Source: Edaphochlamys debaryana
Lineage: Eukaryota > Chlorophyta > Chlorophyceae > Chlamydomonadales
NCBI GenBank assembly: GCA_016858145.1
Contig: JAEHOE010000041.1
Location: forward strand, 558,001-622,000
Direction of reading: 5' to 3'
DNA: 64,000 bases
The translations under genes and the position numbers were made by a program. The notes beneath the pieces are model-generated. The model made no database searches and was not told the DNA's origin. It saw only the letters and a program-made list of their open reading frames with translations. Of the stretch, positions 24,445-35,300 are shown in pieces; within the stretch, counting starts at the first letter, position 1, and every line of letters starts with the position of its first letter.

Positions 24445-27400
24445 ATGGCCGAGGCCCGAAACGGCACTACGCTCGCCTCCACGGCGCCAAAGCGGCGACT
24501 TGGTAGCCAGCGAGCAGCACGCATCGGCCCACCGATGGTGTTGCTAGTGTTGCTGAGCCTCTTACACTCAGCTCTGCCGGCCCGACGGATACGCAGCGAG
24601 GACCTTTTGGCGGCAGGTGAGCACTCCACGGGCAGGCCGGCGTGTACGTGTCCCCCTAGCTCTACGAGGGCGGGGCCCCTTGAGTGCCCCTCGAAGCCCG
24701 GGGGCGAGCCTTGCGCAGGCCTTGCCAATAGTTGCCCTCGCCTCAACCCCCACAAACCAACAAGGGGCCGGTAGAGCTGCGGCCTGATGAGGGTTGGGCC
24801 AGAGACCCTCTCTGCTAGCAACATGGGGTTCTGGCTCCGTCCCTCCCAACTCGTGCCTTGCCCCAGAGTTGCTGTCGAGCGGCGATGGGTCTGGCTCGCT
24901 TTCCGGGTCAGCGCTGGGGGAGCGGCGTAGATTGGTCGGAGAGGCGCCTCTGGATCAGCCCCCCTCGCCGCTGCCGCCCCGGCCGCCGAAGCCTCCGAGA
25001 CGGCCGCCAAGCCCCAATCCCTCGCCCCCATCCCCATGGCCTAAAGCGCCCACGTTTCCTCCCCTCCTCGCCACCCCATCCCGGCCTCCGCCCCAGCCGC
25101 CGGCCCCTTCGCGGCCCCCGCGGCCTCCGCTGCCCCCGACCCCGCCCCCCTCACCAGAGGTCGCCGCGCTGCCGCCGAGCCCGAACCTGCTGCCCCGGCC
25201 GCCGCCGCAGCCCAAGGCGCCGTCCTCCCCCCGTCCTCCGCGGGCCCCGCGTTCCCCCATGCCCAGCCCTACGCCGCCCATGCCCCCGGCCCCGCCCACC
25301 GCACCGCCGTCGCCACCAGAGCCCCCCCAGCCGCCCCCGGGTCCTGAGAGCCCTGTGCTGCCTCCCCAGCCCGAGCCACCCTCGCCAACGCCTCCGCGCC
25401 CCCCGCTGAGGCCCCGGCCCTCCCCGCCAAGCCCCAAGCCGCCCCGGCCGCCGCCGCCGCATCCCCGTCCGCCCCCGGCTTACCCACCCAGCCCACGGCC
25501 CCCGCGGCCCTCCTTGCCGGCTCCACCGCCCAAGCCGCCCGTGCCGCCCCGGCCGCCGCCCCCGCCGCCCAAGCCTCCGGGGCCTATCCCTCCGCCGGCG
25601 CCGCGACCGCCCCCCTCTCCTGTGAAGCCTCCCCGACCTCCACCCACGCCGCCGCCTTCACCTCCGGAGCCCTCGCCCCCGACTCCGCCCCCCACGCCTC
25701 CCAAGCCGCCCAGGCCACCCAAGAACGCGCCCCCGCCGCGCAACCCGGCCGCCCCGCGCCGACCACCCCGCGAACCCTCTCCTCCAATGGCCCCAGCCCC
25801 TCCAACGCCGCCTCGCCCGCCGCCGCGGCCCTCCCCGCGGCCTCCGCGTCCGCCCCGGCCAAGCCCCCCGCCCCCGTACCCTCCCCACCCCCGCCCACCT
25901 CGCCCACCCCAGTGGCCAACCCTTCCCCCGTTCGGTTTCAAGCCGCCTTCACCCAAGCCCACGCCGCCCCGGCCGCCGGCCCCCAAGCCCAGCCCTCCCA
26001 AACCTCTTTCGCCCCCCTCGCCACCCTCTCCCAAGCCCCCGGCACCGCCGCGCCCGCCCAAGCGGCCGCCCTTTAATCCGTCGCCACCCCGACGCCCCTC
26101 CCCTCCCTCCCCGCCCCTGCCTCCCTCCCCGGCCCCCAAGCCCCCATCGCCTCCGGCCCCCCAGCCCTCTCCCCCAGCTCCTCCAAAGCCCACCTCCCCG
26201 CCCTCCCCGCCCTCGCCGCCGCCCTTCCCGCGCGCAAACGTGCTCAGCCCGTTCCCTCCGAGGCGGCCCCGCCGACCCCCTCGGCCCCTTCCCCCTGTAC
26301 CCCCGCAATCTCCCGACTCGCCTCCTGCGCCCGATGCGCCCTCACCGCCAACTGCCCCGGCCTACCGTTATCCGTCACCGACAGCTCCCAACTACCTTTA
26401 CCCTGTGAGCCCCGCCTATCCGCCGCGGGCAACCCCCGCCTACCCACCCGTTACGGCTTCCATCCCGCCGATTCCAGTTGTGCCTGTCTCGCCGCCGCCC
26501 GAGCCACCCGCGCTTTCCCCCTCCGTCCTTGGGACACCCTCCCCACCTCCCTCACCCATGCGCCCACCCGGCGCATCGCCCTCGCCTCCCACGCCCAAGC
26601 CTCCGACGCCTTCGGCCAAGGCCCCCAGCCCCCCAGCCCCGCCCAAGAGTGCACCCTCGCCTCTCAGCCCGACTGGCCTGACTCCTCCGCCTGGGAACTC
26701 CGCCCCACCGCTGCCGCGTCTTCCACCGCCCCACCCATCTCGACAGCCTCCTCGTTCGCCCCAGCCAAGCCCCCCTGCTCTGCTTGCGTATCCTCCCAAG
26801 GCTCTGCCGCCTAGCCCACGCCAGCGGCCGGCCCTTCCGCCCTCCACCTTCTCACCACACACGCCCACGCCAGCTTCATCGCCCGCGCCGCCTTCTCCCA
26901 GTCCCCAAATATCGCCGAGCCCACCCAAGCGCCCGCCCCTGGCACCACCCCCTTCGCCCCCGACCTACCCGTCTCGCACACCCACGCCTCCTCCTTCCTA
27001 TTCCTCGGTTCCCAGGCCCCCTCCTTTGCTACCCTCCTCACGCCCTGCATCGCCCTCGCCACGTGCAAGCATGCCCAGCCCCCGCCCATCAACGTCAGCT
27101 CGCCGAGCCCCACCCCTCCCTCCACCATCGGCCCTGATACCGCCGGACTCCTCCCCTAAGCCCGATGCAGCCCCGGCAACAACCAATCCCAGCCCACCAT
27201 CCCGTAAGCCTGCCGATCCACCCCTTCCCGCTCCCGTGCCGCCCCCTACCGGTACCGTGGTCCGTCCCCCATCGCCCTCCCCGCCCCTACCTCCCTCTCC
27301 CATGATGCTGTCATCCCTCCTGACAGCCTCAGACGCCAACAGTACGGCAGGAAACCTAACCGCAACCGTCAACGTGACGTTCGTAGTACCCACGGGGGAC

Positions 27401-29746
27401 ACGTGGACCGAAGTGTTCGCCAGCCTGTACCCAAACTCTGCAGAGTTTGAGGTGACGGGGGTACGGCTGGATGTACCGCCACTGACGCTGCCGAGCGGGG
27501 TGAGCCGTGGGGTGGACTCTGTAACCGGTTGGATAGGAGTAGGCGGGGACTGCATTTGGGGTGTGGGGCCGCGCAAAGGCCCACGCCTGTTCCAGTCTTA
27601 GCAACGCCCCGCCCGTGTTCCCCACCTGTTACCCCCCGCCCTTGCTGCCGGTCCCACAACTGCAGGTCACGTGCTCTGCGGACCTGCTCGCGGGTCTCAA
27701 GTCTTCGCTTTCCTCCAGCCTGACCGCCCTGGGCCTCGACGTGGGTAGCCTCGACGACGTGAGGTGCGGTGTTGCCGCACGGCGCCGAAGACTCGCGAGA
27801 CTCCTCCTCAGCGATGGCGCTTCTGCTGCGGACGACGTGGGTGTCGGTGCCTTTGGCAATGATGCCAATCGGCGGCTGCTCGCCGGTGCCTGCCCCGATC
27901 CTGCGCCGGGCAGCCCCACGGTCGTGGTTGCGGTCGGGGGGGCTCCCTCGGGCGGCGGCGACTTGAGCGCGATGAACAGTAGCAACATGGCCGAAACCAC
28001 CGCCGCCGGAGTCGGGGCGTGGCAGGTCGGCACCGCAGCGCTGGCGAGCATGTGTGTGCCGCCCTCGAGCGAGATCATCACAACAGCCCAGGTGCGCACC
28101 GCTGCCGTGCGCTGCCTGTTCGCTTTGGGGGCTTGTTGACTAAGGAAAGCAGGAGATGCAACTCCTACCCTTGCCCCTTCCCTCCGCAGGCCCAAGTCAC
28201 GTACCGGCTGCAGCTGAGCCCGGGCGGTCTGGCCACCTTCCAGGCCGCCTGCGTGAACGGCGTGCTGAGCGCCGAGGGGGCGGCCATGATGGGCCTCCCC
28301 GGGGCCCGGGTCTCGTGCTTCGTGCAGGCAGCGCCGGTGAGGGAGCAGGGCTGCCCGGGTGCCTGCCACCCTGCTTGATCCCTGGCGAACACGCTTTAAC
28401 GGCTCCAATCGCCAGCCGCATGTCCTGCTTGGGATCGCATGTACCCCTCTCCACAAAGCGCACGCGCTCTCAAGCACCTTCACTCCGGCTCCCGCTCCGG
28501 CCCCCGCTCCGGCTCCCGCTCCGGCCCCCGCTTCTGCCTATGTTCTCGTGTCATCCTCCTCTTTCGCCCAACTCCTCCGCCCCTTGTTCTTCCTCCTCAG
28601 GCGCTGCAAGCGTCCTCGGCCTCGCCGTCTCCCCAGGGCAGCGACGACGGCCTGAGCGACGGCCAGCTCATCGGAATCAGTGTGGGATCCACGCTGGGCG
28701 GCCTGCTCGTACTCGTGCTGTGCGTGGCGGCTGCCGTACTGATCGTACGGCACGTGCAGCGCGAAAAGGTCACACCGGCGGACGGGGGAGCGGACGCATC
28801 GGGCGCAGGGGCGGGGGCGGCGGCGGCGGCGGGTGGGGCGGAAGCGGCGGTCGCACAGCCGGCGCTGCAGCCGACGCCCAGCCGCCAGGGACTGCCCCCC
28901 TCGGCATCGGGGCGCTTAGGCAGCGGTAATCGGGTGATGCCGTCGGATGGGCCCAGCCCTTCGCCCTTGGTGGCTCCAGAGCAGGCGGGGCAGGAGGCCT
29001 GGCGTCAGAGCCAGGGGCCGTGGGGCGCACAAACGCCTCAGCAGGGCGGGGCGGGGCCGTCGGCGCCGCCGCTACCGTACGGGCAAGCGCCGTACCCGCA
29101 GCGGAGTTCCAAGCGGTTCTCGGGGAGTGCGCAGGAGCAGGCCCCGGCCCCGAATCCCTTCGGCGCGCCGCCGGTCCGGGAGACCTCCCTACCCGGGGGC
29201 TTGCGCGACGACTCAAGACCTTCCAACGGCGAGGGGGGGCTACCTGCCGTGCCGGAGGGAGCCGCTGTGTCGTACGGCCAGTCCGGTACGGCGCCGCCCC
29301 CGGAACTGGAACCGGCTAGGCAGGACAGCCACCATTGGTCGTACGCACTGCCGCAAGGGCCGCCAGACGGCGCCTGCCCGCAGCAGCCGGCGGATGGGGC
29401 TGCGACCGTGCCGCCTGCACCGGCGGACGCATCAGGAACAGGGCAGGTGCCGCCGTACCCTCCGCCCCCGGCGGCGCAGGACAGTCATCACTGGTCCTAC
29501 GCGCTGCCTCAGAGCAGCGCGGACGATGGGGCGGCAGGTGCGGGAGCGGCGGGCTCTCTGGCGGGCTCGGGCCGGGGGCCGCCCGCGCCTGGCTCAGAAC
29601 ACGGCTCGGGCACCGAGCCGCAGCGTCAGCCCCCGACGGGCGGGTCACTACCTCCGCTGGGAAGATCGCTAAAACCTGCGGGAGCGTACCGGGCGCCGTT
29701 CCCGGCTGGGACGCATGCGCCGGACTCATCGCGCCCATCCCTCTAG
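24445..29746 (+). CDS. Gene B: Pro-rich single-pass membrane glycoprotein
   Basis: Exons 24445-24616, 24867-27499, 27666-28091, 28190-28336 and 28601-29746, phases 1, 0, 0, 0, about 1507 residues. A second ATG at 24541 would still leave a signal peptide ([16 protein letters not shown]). Exon 2 is a PPxP rod of more than 800 residues ending in a conserved region ([12 protein letters not shown], then LDVPPLTLPSG). Exon 3 begins [11 protein letters not shown] and ends SSEIITTAQ. The 147-bp exon 4 holds two Cys in the conserved block. Exon 5 has an acidic DDGLSDGQ linker, a transmembrane helix of about 25 residues (GISVGSTLGGLLVLVLCVAA) with a basic stop, then a roughly 320-residue cytoplasmic tail with two [12 protein letters not shown] motifs. 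The C-terminus is shorter than in C: a TAG occurs where C continues after SSRPS. Probably an extracellular rod tethered in the plasma membrane. Function unknown. Confidence 0.85.
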
Positions 29747-29844
29747 GCTGCTGGATGGCCCCGCAGCACTGTCGCCAGGGCCGAGCCCGCCCTGCGTACG
29801 ACCGGGCGGGGTGGAGGCGTCAGTGGCCGTGTGAGCCGTCAAAC

Positions 29845-30520
29845 ACAATTGCGGGTACCATTGGCGGATTGGTGCTGGCTGCTGCTGTCACATACGGCTT
29901 CGTCAAGTGCAGGCAGAGGCTACAGGCTGAGGCCGCGGCGGTGAGTCGAGGGCAGCGGTTGGGATGGGCCGGGTCGCTGTTTGTGGTGCAAGGCTGTTGA
30001 TGCGGAATCGGGTCTTGTTTCATGCATACGAGGGGCGAACCTGGCCTACTGATGCCTCCAACTCGCCCCATACCCGGCCCCCGAACCCACACAGAACATG
30101 CCCCGCTTCCACCCCGGATTCGAGCCCGACCCCCGCCAAGCGCCGCGGCTCACCGCTGCCGCCGCCCATCCAGCCCCCCATGCCCATCCCCGTGCCATCA
30201 CGTCTGCCGGCGGCTTGGGATGTTGCGAGTTTTGAGCAGCGCGGGCCCGGCGCGGGCCCGGGCGGGCCCCAGGGCGGCAACCAGTTCAGGCTGGCGCCGT
30301 ACTCGAGGGTAGGGTCGCTCCCTGCCATTGGGCCCCAGGGCAGGAACGCCTACCAGTAGCCGCGCCAGTCTCGGTAGGACATTGCTGACCGGAAACGACT
30401 AGAGGGCAAGTGGACCCCAACTTAGGAGGCCGCGGCAGCGCTTGGACTTGGAATAGCGGGAGCCCTGGACCGCTGCACATGCACGGAACGAGACGGGTGG
30501 TGACCACAGGATGCGTGAAG
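29845..30520 (+). pseudogene. Truncated, decayed copy of the 3' end of D
   Basis: The sequence matches the transmembrane end of D exon 6 (IGGLVLAAAVTYGFVKCRQ), keeps the GTGAGTCG donor, then the acceptor and start of exon 7 ([16 protein letters not shown]). It jumps across about 750 bp of D tail to the D C-terminus ([17 protein letters not shown] plus stop at 30359) and continues into homologous 3' untranslated DNA. A 20-bp deletion after RQAPRL breaks the frame, and no 5' exons are present. It begins about 100 bp after the stop of B, so it could be transcribed as part of the B message. Confidence 0.8.
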
Positions 30521-31475
30521 AACGGAGCGCGCTGCCAGGTTGAACTGGGGGGATGGTGGAGTCGGTGGGTGGATGCGTATGCACTGCTGGCCTTGCAACT
30601 GACGCTTGGTCAACGGCCGCTCCCCGTGGGGGCGGTCCGGGCGCACACGAGCTATCCTGGGGGGCCGGAGTCCGGAGCCCACACGGCAGTGTCATAGTGT
30701 ACATAGGCCCGGCCGTTGACCGGTTTCGCCCGGCTGACAAGTTTTGTGTGTGGAGGGCTTTGGAGAGAATGGTAGGATCCCAGGCGCAAACGCTTGGGCC
30801 GCCCCGCCGCAGGTGGGATAGCGATACCCGTTTTGGGTGGGCGCTTCCTCTAAATACGTTAACCGTGGCACGCATGACATTCATGGTGTTGCTTACAAGA
30901 TGAGCTGCCTGTCCTTTGAGGCGACAGGAACGGACATGCAAGGGCAAGCGCTCTTACTTAACGCTGCTGCTGGGTGCTGTGCATTGCGGTAGAGAGGACG
31001 GCTGCCTTTCTTTGGATGAGCTATGCTTGTACATACGGGGCGTTTCAGGAGTGGCAAGGGGCCCTGTCCTGAGCCCCACGACAAGGTCGGCTACAGTCGG
31101 ATTAAGGTAACACACGTGTGGGGCAGGTCAGGGGCAACAGCAGAATCTGCTGAAGTGAAAGCCGCGCCGAAACCATACTTGGCCCCCACGGAATCCACAG
31201 ATGTCCCCCGCCGAATCGAAACTTGGTCCCCAGCTGAATCCTTTGACACGAGGGTCCGCCACCCCCCGACCGAGTGTCATCCCTCCAGCCAGTGGATGAG
31301 TGAGGTTTGGATGCACTGCTGGCCTTGCAACTCACTGTTGGCCATGATGGCGCCGTCCCGGGAGGTCCTGAGCCCCCGGCACTAAGACCTGGCACCGGCA
31401 CTTAGACCCGGAACTTAGACCCGGCACTTATACCTGGTGCAACTGCGCAATTCCGCTCTCAGGCAGGCGGGGAGC

Positions 31476-31545
31476 TTTGTTGTTGTTACACGGACAAGGG
31501 CATCAGCCGTGAACTCCCATACGGGCCGTGGGCCAAAGGGACGTG
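31476..31545 (+). repeat. Dispersed repeat, direct partner at about 58455-58530
   Basis: About 65 bp are shared with 58455-58530: ttgttgttgttacacgg, then atcagccgtgaactcccata and cgggccgt. The copy at 58455 is preceded by an extended (TTG)n run. Confidence 0.6.
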
Positions 31546-31564
31546 TGTCCAGTGAAGCAAGCAG

Positions 31565-31745
31565 TGGAGAGTCGGTTGCAGCCTGTCGCAGGTCAGGGCA
31601 GACCAACTGACCACGCTGGGCACATGGAGGAGGGCCGACCAAGAGGGGGCCTCCTCGGGTTTCGGGTGGGCGCGTGAGGAGCAGGAGAGCACGGGAGAGC
31701 GCGGGCGGGGTACCACCTGTGGAGCTAGGGACACGCCAACTTGAT
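31565..31745 (+). repeat. Dispersed repeat, partner of 22345-22510
   Basis: Second copy of the repeat described at 22345-22510, in the same orientation, about 600 bp upstream of gene C. Confidence 0.7.
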
Positions 31746-32356
31746 CCCGCCTGTCGCCCGGGCCTGTCCATGCCCGTGCCAACGTCGGCATCGCGCGACC
31801 CACGCCGACGCTGACCACGAGCACTACACAGGGTCGAGGGTTGATAACATGATAACACCCAGCGGCAGAAACGCTGGCAAGTTTGCCATACTCAGCCACA
31901 CCCGCCAACCGCCCGGCTGGGCGACCGCGACCGCTTCCCAAATGTCAAGCGGCTGTCTCCAACCTGTTTTGAACAACCCAACTTCGCTCGAAAACAATGC
32001 GCTGGCCAGACGCGGGGGTTCCCTGGCGTCGGCCAAAGTAGTCGCTGGACAATCCGTGGGCCGCGGGCCCAGCCAGCACCCTGAATGTGGCCGCCCAACT
32101 CAGGACATCTTCATCCATGTAAACCTGATACCAGTGCACGTCATACTGCATCTTGAAGTTTTGCCAAGCACTGTAGAGTTACCCAGACGCCGGACCGGCT
32201 GTCCCAGCCTCTTTTCGTCTTGGGTGTTACCAAACTAGTTTGCTCTCTCTGTGAGAAAGGCCTGAGCAGGAATGGCTTCAGGGTCCGCTAGTAGAGTGAC
32301 GTTGGGGGGCGCGATGCTCGCCTGAGGCGTTCGGGAGCCCCCGCGAACAAGAGGAA

Positions 32357-35300
32357 ATGGCCGAGACCAGAAACGGCACTCCGCTCGCCTCCGCAGCGCC
32401 AAAGCGGCGACTTGGTAGCCAGCGAGCAGGGCGCATCGGCGGGCTGGTGTGGGCGAGCGGCCAGGCGCTGGCGCTGCTGGTGTTGCTGAGCCTCTTACAC
32501 TCAGCTCTGCCGGCCCGAAGGATAAGCAGCGAGGACCTTTTGGCGGCAGGTGAGCACTCCACGGGCAGGCCGGCGTGTACGTGTCCCCCTAGCCCTACGA
32601 GGGCGGGGCCCCTTGAGTGCCCCTCGAAGCCCGGGGGCGAGCCTTGCGCAGGCCTTGCCAATAGTTGCCCTCGCCTCAACCCCCACAAACCAACAAGGGG
32701 CGGGTAAAGCTGCGGCCTGATGAGGGTTGGTGGCCTGAGCTTGGGCCAGAGGACCCCCTTTGCAACAGTTTGCTGTTGCTAGGGCGGTGCTGGTATGGGA
32801 GGGCCATACCCAGTAGGTGGCGCTACACGCTTAACCTCTCTCAGCCTCGGCTCGGAGCTGGTTCCGATTGTTAATATCGCATCCTCTCTGCTGGCAACAT
32901 GGGGTTCTGGCTCCCTCCCTCCCACCTCGTGCCTTGCCCCAGAGTTGCTGTCGAGCGGCGATGGGTCTGGCTCGCTTTCCGGATCAACAGCGCTGGGGGA
33001 GTGGCGTAGATTGGTCGGAGAGGCGCCTCCGGATCAGCCCCCCTCGCCGCTGCCGCCCCGGCCGCCGAAGCCTCCGAGACGGCCGCCAAGCCCCAATCCC
33101 TCGCCCCCATCCCCACGGCCTAAAGCGCCCACGTTTCCTCCCCAACTCGCCACCCCACCCCGGCCTCCGCCCCGGCCGCCGGCCCCTTCGCGGCCCCCGC
33201 GGCCTCCGCTGCCCCCGACCCCGCCCCCCTCACCAGAGGTCGCCGCGCTGCCGCCGAGCCCGAACCTGCTGCCCCGGCCGCCGCCGCAGCCCAAGGCGCC
33301 GTCCTCCCCCCGTCCTCCGCGGGCCCCGCGTTCCCCCATGCCCAGCCCTACGCCGCCCATGCCCCCGGCCCCGCCCACCGCACCGCCATCGCCTCCGCAA
33401 CCCCCCCAGCCGCCCCCGGGTCCTGAGAGCCCTGTGCTGCCTCCCCAGCCCGAGCCACCCTCGCCAACGCCTCCGCGCCCCCCGCTGAGGCCCCGGCCCT
33501 CCCCGCCAAGCCCCAAGCCGCCCCGGCCGCCGCCGCCGCATCCCCGTCCGCCCCCGGCTTACCCACCCAGCCCGCGGCCCCCGCGGCCCTCCTTGCCGGC
33601 TCCACCGCCCAAGCCGCCCGTGCCGCCCCGGCCCCCGCCCCCCCCGCCCAAGCCTCCGGGGCCTATCCCTCCGCCGGCGCCGCGACCGCCTCCCTCTCCT
33701 GTGAAGCCCCCCCGGCCTCCACCCACGCCGCCGCCTTCACCTCCGGAGCCCTCGCCCCCGACTCCGCCCCCCACGCCTCCCAAGCCGCCCAGGCCACCCA
33801 AGAACGCGCCCCCGCCGCGCAACCCGGCCGCCCCGCGCCGGCCACCTCGCAACCCCTCACCGCCAATGCCCCCCGCCCCTCCAACGCCGCCTCGCCCGCC
33901 GCCGCGGCCCTCCCCGCGGCCTCCGCGTCCGCCCCGGCCAAGCCCCCCGGCATCGCCCCCGTACCCTCCCCACCCCCGCCCACCTCGCCCACCCCAGCGG
34001 CCAACCCTTCCCCCGTTCGGTTTCAAGCCGCCTTCACCCAAGCCCACGCCGCCCCGGCCGCCGGCCCCCAAGCCCAGCCCTCCCAAACCTCTTTCGCCCC
34101 CCTCGCCACCCTCTCCCAGGCCCCTGGCACCGCCGCGCCCGCCCAAGCGGCCGCCCCTGGCACCGTCGCCACCCCGACGCCCCTCCCCTCCCTCCCCGCC
34201 CCTGCCTCCCTCCCCGCCCCCCAAGCCCCCATCGCCGCCGTCCCCCCAGCCCTCTCCCCCAGCTCCTCCAAAGCCCCCCTCCCCGCCCTCGCCGCCGCCC
34301 TCCCCTCGCTCAGATGTGCTCAGCCCCTTCCCTCCGAGGTCGCCTCGCCGCCCCTCTGGCACCCCTCCCCCAGCACCACCACAATCCCCCGACTCGCCTC
34401 CTTCGCCCGATGCGCCCCCGCCCCCGACTGCCCCTGCCCCACCGACCTATCCTCCTCCGACCAATGACAGCCCACCACCTCCCGCTTCCCCTGATCTACC
34501 TCCGCCAGCCCCACCATCCCTGCCCCCACCTGTCGTAGTGGTTAACCCCCCACCGCCCTCCCCACCCCCACCTCCGCCCCCAATGATCCTGCCAGCCAAC
34601 CTGACACCCTCGGACGCCAACAGCACGGCGGGAAACCTAACCGCAACCGTCAACGTAACGTTTGTGGTGCCCACGGGCGATACTTGGACCAAGGTGTTTG
34701 CAAAAGTGTACCCCAACGCCGCGGGTTTCTCGGTGACGGGGGTACAGGTGGACGTGCCGCCGCTGGCGCTACCAAGCGGGGTGAGTGGTGCGGTGGCTTG
34801 GTGACGCTAGCTTTGGATGGAGATGGGGGGAACTGCATTTGGGATGTGGGGCTCCGTCCCTGTGCCAGAGAGGATAGCGCCTGTGTTGCCCACCTGTCAC
34901 CCCTCCGCCCATCTGCAGGTCACGTGCTCGGCGGACCTGCTCGCGGGTCTCAAATCCTCTCTTTCTTCCAGCCTTCGTGCGCTCGGCTTCACTGTGGGCA
35001 GCCTCGATGGCACCAAATGCGCCATCGCTTCGGGCCGGCGAAGGTTGGCAGGCGTGACAGACGCCGCTGCTGCGGGTGGCATACTTGTCGGTGCATCTGG
35101 CGAGGGTGATGATGTCAATCGGCGGCTGCTCGCCAGCGCCTGCCCCGCGCCAGCACCGGGCAGCCCCACGGTCGTGGTTGCGGCCGGGGGGACTCCCTCG
35201 GGCGGCGGCAACTTTGGCGCGATGAACAGTAGTAACATGGCGGAAACCACCGCCGCCGGAGTCGGGGCGTGGCAGGGCGGCACCGCAGCGCTGGCGAGCA

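Larger units (their letters stand above)
30521..32356. other. Intergenic region between the D fragment and C
   Basis: Contains repeat-like DNA and the duplicated 5' flank of C (31800-32356). No open frame shows a domain or a convincing splice structure. Confidence 0.4.
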
